NCBI GenBank assembly: GCA_002839645.1
Contig: PGYL01000001.1
Location: 40,710-104,709 of the forward strand
From: Methanomicrobiales archaeon HGW-Methanomicrobiales-2
Lineage (GTDB): Archaea > Halobacteriota > Methanomicrobia > Methanomicrobiales > Methanoculleaceae
Reading direction: 5' to 3'
DNA: 64,000 nucleotides
In this document: positions 59,981 through 64,000 of the stretch, one piece after another
Numbering within the stretch: the stretch's first letter is position 1
Layout of the letters: each line of letters begins with the position of its first letter
Notes under the pieces: model-generated
The model's input: only the letters and a program-made list of their open reading frames with translations
What the model was told of the DNA's origin: nothing
Database searches by the model: none
Made by a program: the position numbers and the translations under genes

Positions 59981-60536
59981 TGTATTTCCTCCTCTATCTG
60001 TTCCCGTTCAAGGCAAGGCGGTTGAGGCTCCATCGGGGCTTAGCACCTGGATTGTCTCAATGACCGTGACATAGGCCATATCTCGATCGAGGTCTTCATC
60101 GGCGTAATGCAGGAGGATCTTTGCCCCGGGCAGTTCCTCCCACTCCTACCGGGCCATCCCCGCAAGCGCCGCCGTCTTCCCGGAAGAGGGGATGCCCCGC
60201 TGGCAGAGCGTCCAGGCCGCGCTCTCGCTGCAGTTAGACGGCAACGGGATTGGGAGGGAGCACTCGTGCCCAGGTAATCTCGGCATCCTGATAGCGCCAT
60301 CGACATCGCCTGTTTCACCTGATAAATAGGAGATCGAGAGGAGAACCGATAAACGTGGCGGTGAGATGCCCTCTGTTTCAGATGACGGATCACGCTCCCT
60401 GTTCGGTCCGGGCCTCTCCGTCTATCGACGCTGCCATCGTGCTGAACCGGGGAGCTTCTTGCCCCCGCTCTTTCCCCTTCACTTTCAACCCGCGCACGCC
60501 TCACCTTTAACTATCTCCTCTTCTCCAGACTCTCCT
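59981..60536. other. Gene-free stretch before the cdc6 gene
   Basis: About 555 bases. The right half should hold the cdc6 promoter. The segment 60140-60300 can be read on the plus strand as AIPASAAVFPEEGMPRWQSV and on, and on the minus strand 60030-60110 as YADEDLDRDMAYVTVIETIQ; both read as protein-like but are short and unstarted, so they may be remnants of two old genes. I could not find clear origin-recognition-box repeats. Confidence 0.35.
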
Positions 60537-61715
60537 ATGACGCATTCTCCCCTCCTCCGCCACGACGAGACCCTCTTCCGCGACCGTGACGTCTTTGAGT
60601 TCACGTTCGTCCCCGACCACCTCCACCACCGCGACGCCCAGACCCAGGAACTCGCCTGGCTCCTCCGGCCGGCCCTCCAGGGCGGGAGCGTCCTCTCCGC
60701 CGTCCTCCGCGGCCCGCCCGGGACCGGGAAGACCACCACCGTCCGCCGGATCTTTCGCGAGGTCGCCGGGACCACCCGGCGAATCGTCCCGGCCTATGTC
60801 AACTGCCGCCACGACCGCACGCCGCTCGCCGTCTACCGGAGCATCTTCAAAGCCCTCCTCGGCTACGCCCCGCCGCCGACCGGGTGGCACCTCGATGATA
60901 TCAAAGAGGGGATCGCGACCCGGCTCCACGACGATGACGCAGCCCTCGTCGTCTGCCTCGACGACGCGAACGAGCTCATCGCGGCCGGGACCTACAACAC
61001 CCTCCTCTACCAGATCCTCCGGCTCTACGAGAAGTGCGACGTCAAAAAACCCGGGGTCTTTGCGGTCACAAGCGATCTTGCCCTGAACCTCTACGCCGAG
61101 GCCGACGAGAGTGTCCGGTCGGTCTTCCACCCGACAGAGGTCACCTTCCTGCCCTATACCCACGTTGAGGTCCGGGAGATCCTCGCCGACCGCGTCCGGC
61201 AGGGGCTCTACCCGCGGGTGGTCTCGAAGGTGCTCCTCGACCGTATCGCGCGGATCGCTGCCGGCGAACAGGACGTCCGGGTCGGGATCGACCTTGTCCG
61301 GACGGCAGTCCTCCGGGCGGAGAAGGACGGTCGCCGCCGGGTCACCCCCGGCGACGTGACGGCCGCGACCCCGGGGGTCATCGCACCGGTGCTCCGTAAC
61401 CGGGCCGCGGGGCTTTCGGACGACGAGCGGGTGCTGCTCCGCCGCATCGCGGAGCGGTCGCTTGCAGGAGAGAATATGACGGCAGGAGCGGTCTTTGAGG
61501 CGGCGCAGGACTACCTCCCGGTCGGGAGAACAACCTGGCACGAGCACCTCAACGGGCTCATGAAAGCCGGGATCGTCGACCTGGTGCCCGGGCCGGGCCG
61601 GGGGAGGGAGCGGGACGTCCGGCTCCGCTACGACCCCGGGGACGTGGCCGCCGCCTGTATCGGATCAAAAAACTCCGGATCGATCGTCACCCCGGATTTT
61701 GCTCGCGATCGGTGA
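60537..61715 (+). CDS. Orc1/Cdc6-type AAA+ initiator
   Basis: A 392-residue AAA+ ATPase of the ORC1/CDC6 family. Walker A GPPGTGKT is at 59-66, Walker B in AALVVCLDDAN near residue 137, a sensor-1 region near VFAVTSDLALNL, and sensor 2 in RVGIDLVRTAVLRAE. A C-terminal winged helix (about 320-380; VGRTTWHEHLNGLMKAGIV) would bind origin DNA. Such extra copies outside the main origin are common on archaeal plasmids and proviruses. With the downstream primase-polymerase it forms a replication module. The ATG at 60537 matches the family start. Confidence 0.88.
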   Translation: MTHSPLLRHDETLFRDRDVFEFTFVPDHLHHRDAQTQELAWLLRPALQGGSVLSAVLRGPPGTGKTTTVRRIFREVAGTTRRIVPAYVNCRHDRTPLAVYRSIFKALLGYAPPPTGWHLDDIKEGIATRLHDDDAALVVCLDDANELIAAGTYNTLLYQILRLYEKCDVKKPGVFAVTSDLALNLYAEADESVRSVFHPTEVTFLPYTHVEVREILADRVRQGLYPRVVSKVLLDRIARIAAGEQDVRVGIDLVRTAVLRAEKDGRRRVTPGDVTAATPGVIAPVLRNRAAGLSDDERVLLRRIAERSLAGENMTAGAVFEAAQDYLPVGRTTWHEHLNGLMKAGIVDLVPGPGRGRERDVRLRYDPGDVAAACIGSKNSGSIVTPDFARDR

Positions 61716-61751
61716 TTCCTGCCTGTTCTTTCGAACTATCTCTTTTTGATA

Positions 61752-61780
61752 AAGCAACGTTTAAATAGGCTCCGTTGCTT
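61752..61780 (+). promoter_or_regulatory. Inverted repeat flanking the TATA box of the replication operon
   Basis: AAGCAACG (61752-61759) and CGTTGCTT (61773-61780) are perfect inverted arms of eight bases, separated by 13 bases that contain TTTAAATAGG, a good TATA box. A dimeric repressor bound here would block TBP. The operon beginning near 61868 would be controlled, with an expected leader of about 75 bases. Confidence 0.65.
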
Positions 61781-61867
61781 AATTCAGGGTCATCTGCTCA
61801 CCTTTTTATCTGACGGCTCCCGATGATGGTGCATGCACCGGGAGCCCGGTGCAGGGAGTTATCAGGA

Positions 61868-62149
61868 ATGCAACACGACAACAGACCCGAGGAGAACAAA
61901 ACCCCGGGAGGAACCGAACCGAAAACCAGAGGCGGCAGCCCGGATCCAAAGTGCCACCACGCGCTCCGCCAGGCCGCCACTGGTACTTTTTCACCGGAGG
62001 AGATAAACGTCTCCCCGGTCCCGCTCTTCCTCGTCCCGCGAGCGGTCGCGGACGTGATCCGCAGCCACGGCCGGGCGGTCCGCGAGATCACCGTCCGCCG
62101 GACCCGCAACCACCAGTATACGATCAGCGTCGAGCGGGGCCGGCCATGA
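61868..62149 (+). CDS. Small basic protein opening the replication operon
   Basis: A 93-residue protein; ATG 61868 has AGGGAGTTATCAGGA upstream, but an in-frame ATG at 61823 is possible. The first half is polar and disordered; the second (VPLFLVPRAVADVIRSHGRA followed by VREITVRRTRNHQYTISVER) looks like a small alpha-beta DNA- or RNA-binding unit. Its stop overlaps the next ATG (ATGA at 62146-62149). Possibly the operon's own regulator; no family is recognised. Confidence 0.6.
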   Translation: MQHDNRPEENKTPGGTEPKTRGGSPDPKCHHALRQAATGTFSPEEINVSPVPLFLVPRAVADVIRSHGRAVREITVRRTRNHQYTISVERGRP

Positions 62150-62583
62150 CCGAAGAGTCGAAACCCGAAGGTTTTCTCCCGCTCCGGTCCGATGGGACCA
62201 TCGCGCCGGGAACCCTGGCCTGTACCACGGCGGGTGGACTTATTATCCTGGTCGAGGCTGAGCGCCACCGGATCGCGCCGGAGGACGTGAAGGCGCTCAT
62301 CTTTGCCGGCCGGCCGGCGCCGGTCACGCGGGAGCGGGTGCGGCGCAGGGACGGTGTTGTCACGGGCGAGGTGACGATCGAGGGGCATGCGGCGGTGAAC
62401 CCGGCCGGGAGAGCGGTGGTAATCCACCTCCGGGCTGGTTGCTGGATCGTCCCGCTCGTCAGCCTCCGGCGCGTCGCCCGCGGGGAGGCGGCGAGCGCCC
62501 CCCTCTTCCCCCTCGCCCCGGAGAACGACTGGCAGAATGGCAGGAGTTTGAGCACCGAAGGTGCGAGGTGGGCATATGAGTGA
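62146..62583 (+). CDS. Hypothetical protein in the replication operon
   Basis: A 145-residue soluble protein of unknown family, coupled to both neighbours: start in an ATGA overlap, stop eight bases beyond the next gene's ATG. It is beta-rich (TLACTTAGGLIILVEAERHR; RAVVIHLRAGCWIVPLVSL). Oddly, its last codons (GRSLSTEGARWAYE) are supplied by a copy of the dispersed hairpin motif (62543-62566), so the C-terminus is not ancestral and the repeat was domesticated as coding DNA. Confidence 0.6.
   Translation: MTEESKPEGFLPLRSDGTIAPGTLACTTAGGLIILVEAERHRIAPEDVKALIFAGRPAPVTRERVRRRDGVVTGEVTIEGHAAVNPAGRAVVIHLRAGCWIVPLVSLRRVARGEAASAPLFPLAPENDWQNGRSLSTEGARWAYE
62543..62566 (+). repeat. Dispersed hairpin motif copy inside a gene end
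   Basis: GGAGTTTGAGCACCGAAG-GTGCGA lies in the last codons of the preceding gene and differs by one base from the copy at 29782-29804. The CACC-GAA-GGTG core can form a short stem. Both copies are preceded by GGCA or a close variant. Confidence 0.65.
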
Positions 62584-64000
62584 GGAGATCCGCCGGGCCG
62601 TGAGGCTCCTCGCCGACGGCGTAATCGAGGTCCGGGCGCTCGCCGACGGTGTCACCCACTCCGGCTACTTCAACGACCACGATCTGCTCGCCCGGGCCGT
62701 CGAAGCCCTCGACGCCGACCCCTCGGTCGCCGGGATCTATGTCACCCTCAATGATGTGAACCCGGCGCTCCTCGCCCGGCGGGCGAACCGGATCAAGATG
62801 CGTCTTTCCCGCAAGGACGCCACCACGGCTGATGCCGACATCCTCCGCCGCCGCTGGCTCCCGGTTGACATCGACCCGGTCCGGCCGAGCGGGGTCTCGT
62901 CCACGGACGCCGAGCACGATGCAGCGCTCGCTGCGGCGGAGCGGATCGCTGCCTACCTCACGGAGCAGGGGTTCGGGGCGCCCGTCCGGGCTGACTCAGG
63001 CAACGGCGCCCACCTCCTCTACCGGGTGGACCTCCCCAATGATGAGCCCTCGACCGCGCTTGTGAAGGGCTGCCTTTCGACCCTCGACGCCCTCTTCTCG
63101 AACGAGACCGTCACCGTCGATACCGCGAACCACAACGCCGCCCGGATCTGGAAACTCTACGGCACCTGCTCCCGGAAAGGCGACTCCACCCCGGAGCGGC
63201 CGCACCGGCGGGCGAAGATTCTTGAATCTCCACCGGAGATGAATGCTGTTCCCCTGGAACTGCTCCGGCACCTCGCCGGGCTCCTCCCCCGGGAAGAGCC
63301 TCCTCAGAGGAAAAACGGCCCCGGCATCGACCTTGCCGCCTGGCTCCTCGACCACGGCATCGCCGTCCGGTCGACGCGGCCCTGGCAGGGCGGGACCCTC
63401 TTCACCCTCGCCGAGTGCCCGTTCTCGTCGGCCCACAAGGACGGGGCCTTCGCCGTCCAGTTCGCGAACGGGGCCGTCTTCGCCGGCTGCCACCACCAAA
63501 GCTGCGGCGGGGGAGCGCAACGCTGGCCGGAACTCCGGGGGATGTACGAGCCGAAGAAACGGAGACCGGGGATAAGAACAAAGGAGCAGGGGCCGGAACA
63601 GGAGGAGCAGCCGGCCCCTCCTCCTACCCTTGCAGAGGATGAGCATCGCGAGCGTGCCCTTGCGATCCTGCAGACCGGCGATCCGTTCGCGTTCCTCCTC
63701 GATACCTTCAACAAGAGCCACGTGGGCGACCGGACCGTCGCGGAGTGCCTCACGATGTCCCTCGCCTCGCAATCGGTCGAGAACACGAACGGCCTCCACG
63801 TCGCCGTCTCCGGCAACTCCGGCAAAGGCAAAACGCATGCCTGCACGACGATGCAGAACCTCATTCCGGCGGCCTACAAACTCAAAGGCACCGTCTCTGA
63901 CAAGGCGCTCTACTACGACGACGACCTCCGGGCCGGCACCGTTCTCCTCTTCGACGACGTCTCGCTCTCCGAGGACCTCCAGGAAGTCCTCAAATCCGCG
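62576..64000 (+). CDS. Primase-polymerase/helicase replication protein, 3' part missing
   Basis: An uninterrupted frame of 475 codons runs off the window end. The N-terminal domain (about 1-230) resembles archaeo-eukaryotic primase-polymerases: acidic PVDIDPVRPSG near residue 98, SGNGAHLLYRVDLP near 140 and an NHNAARIWKLYGT strand. Next comes a zinc-binding stretch with the pattern C-P-F-x3-H and later C-H-H-x2-S-C (about 280-310), then a P-loop NTPase starting with SGNSGKGKT near residue 413 and a Walker B in VLLFDDVS. This PrimPol-helicase plan is typical of archaeal plasmids and proviruses. Start ATG 62576 overlaps the upstream gene. Confidence 0.82.
   Translation, partial: MSEEIRRAVRLLADGVIEVRALADGVTHSGYFNDHDLLARAVEALDADPSVAGIYVTLNDVNPALLARRANRIKMRLSRKDATTADADILRRRWLPVDIDPVRPSGVSSTDAEHDAALAAAERIAAYLTEQGFGAPVRADSGNGAHLLYRVDLPNDEPSTALVKGCLSTLDALFSNETVTVDTANHNAARIWKLYGTCSRKGDSTPERPHRRAKILESPPEMNAVPLELLRHLAGLLPREEPPQRKNGPGIDLAAWLLDHGIAVRSTRPWQGGTLFTLAECPFSSAHKDGAFAVQFANGAVFAGCHHQSCGGGAQRWPELRGMYEPKKRRPGIRTKEQGPEQEEQPAPPPTLAEDEHRERALAILQTGDPFAFLLDTFNKSHVGDRTVAECLTMSLASQSVENTNGLHVAVSGNSGKGKTHACTTMQNLIPAAYKLKGTVSDKALYYDDDLRAGTVLLFDDVSLSEDLQEVLKSA

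Noticed and set aside
59981..60536. Replication origin boxes beside cdc6
   Set aside because: Only vague similarity (CCTTCACTTTCA near 58805 and 60475) and no inverted pairs of a known box were seen.
60507..61547. Long minus-strand frame opposite the cdc6 gene
   Set aside because: Composition is typical of antisense shadow; the plus-strand frame has AAA+ motifs.
62996..63838. Minus-strand frame opposite the primase-polymerase gene
   Set aside because: The plus strand is open through the window end and shows primase and P-loop motifs.

Overview
The window reads as a high-GC euryarchaeal chromosome, most likely a methanogen of the Methanomicrobiales (Methanoculleus-like; the genus is inferred from overall gene style, not from a marker). 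Archaeal signs are a diphthine synthase, a KH-type NusA homologue, an ATP-dependent DNA ligase, DUF357/DUF432 families, an Orc1/Cdc6 gene, a PGF-CTERM surface protein and TATA-box promoters of archaeal type. No tRNA, rRNA or CRISPR array was recognised.

0-13 kb: housekeeping and envelope genes. These are dphB (cut by the window start), DUF357, a flippase-like membrane protein, a bifunctional-nuclease-family protein, hisE/nusA-like, a PAS sensor kinase that appears to lack its phospho-acceptor His, DUF432-MscS, a metallo-hydrolase, a SIMPL protein, and a compact signalling operon (HTH-FHA protein, transmembrane Ser/Thr kinase, K+ channel). 12-20 kb: two small paralogous proteins, an aldehyde dehydrogenase diverging from a DNA repair pair (ATP-dependent ligase, PolX), an FKBP isomerase and an FkbM methyltransferase. 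Two copies of a roughly 290-bp element lie in opposite orientation at 12.26-12.55 and 19.28-19.56 kb.

20-41 kb: a trehalose-synthase-type glycosyltransferase, a DEAD-box helicase, a UDG-like protein, Hsp20, a second metallo-hydrolase, a MntA/HepT pair, a GNAT enzyme and a membrane-anchored double-winged-helix regulator. That regulator diverges from a surface-protein cluster (propeller protein with PGF-CTERM, membrane protein, decayed lipoprotein, GH3 lipoprotein). SatD with its own inverted repeats follows, then a flavodoxin, a second MntA/HepT pair, remnants of a HIT gene, a repeat-rich stretch, a Fic enzyme and a large SF2 helicase with HEAT repeats.

41-55 kb: an AT-richer island holding a DNA phosphorothioation operon (dndB-C-D-E-A) followed by a winged-helix protein. 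Facing it on the minus strand is a tightly packed five-gene cassette: a DUF1232-like protein, a PLD-helicase of the phosphorothioation-associated restriction type, a 65-aa protein, a second DndD-like SMC ATPase and a 148-aa protein. The dnd operon would mark host DNA with sulfur, and the facing cassette is the likely effector arm against unmarked DNA. It lacks the classical DptFGH set and may be an archaeal Pbe-like or related variant.

55-64 kb: patchy accessory DNA with a MazF-type toxin-antitoxin pair, orphan genes, a YhcG-type nuclease, an Orc1/Cdc6 gene and a replication operon ending in a primase-polymerase/helicase cut by the window end. This looks like part of an integrated plasmid or provirus.
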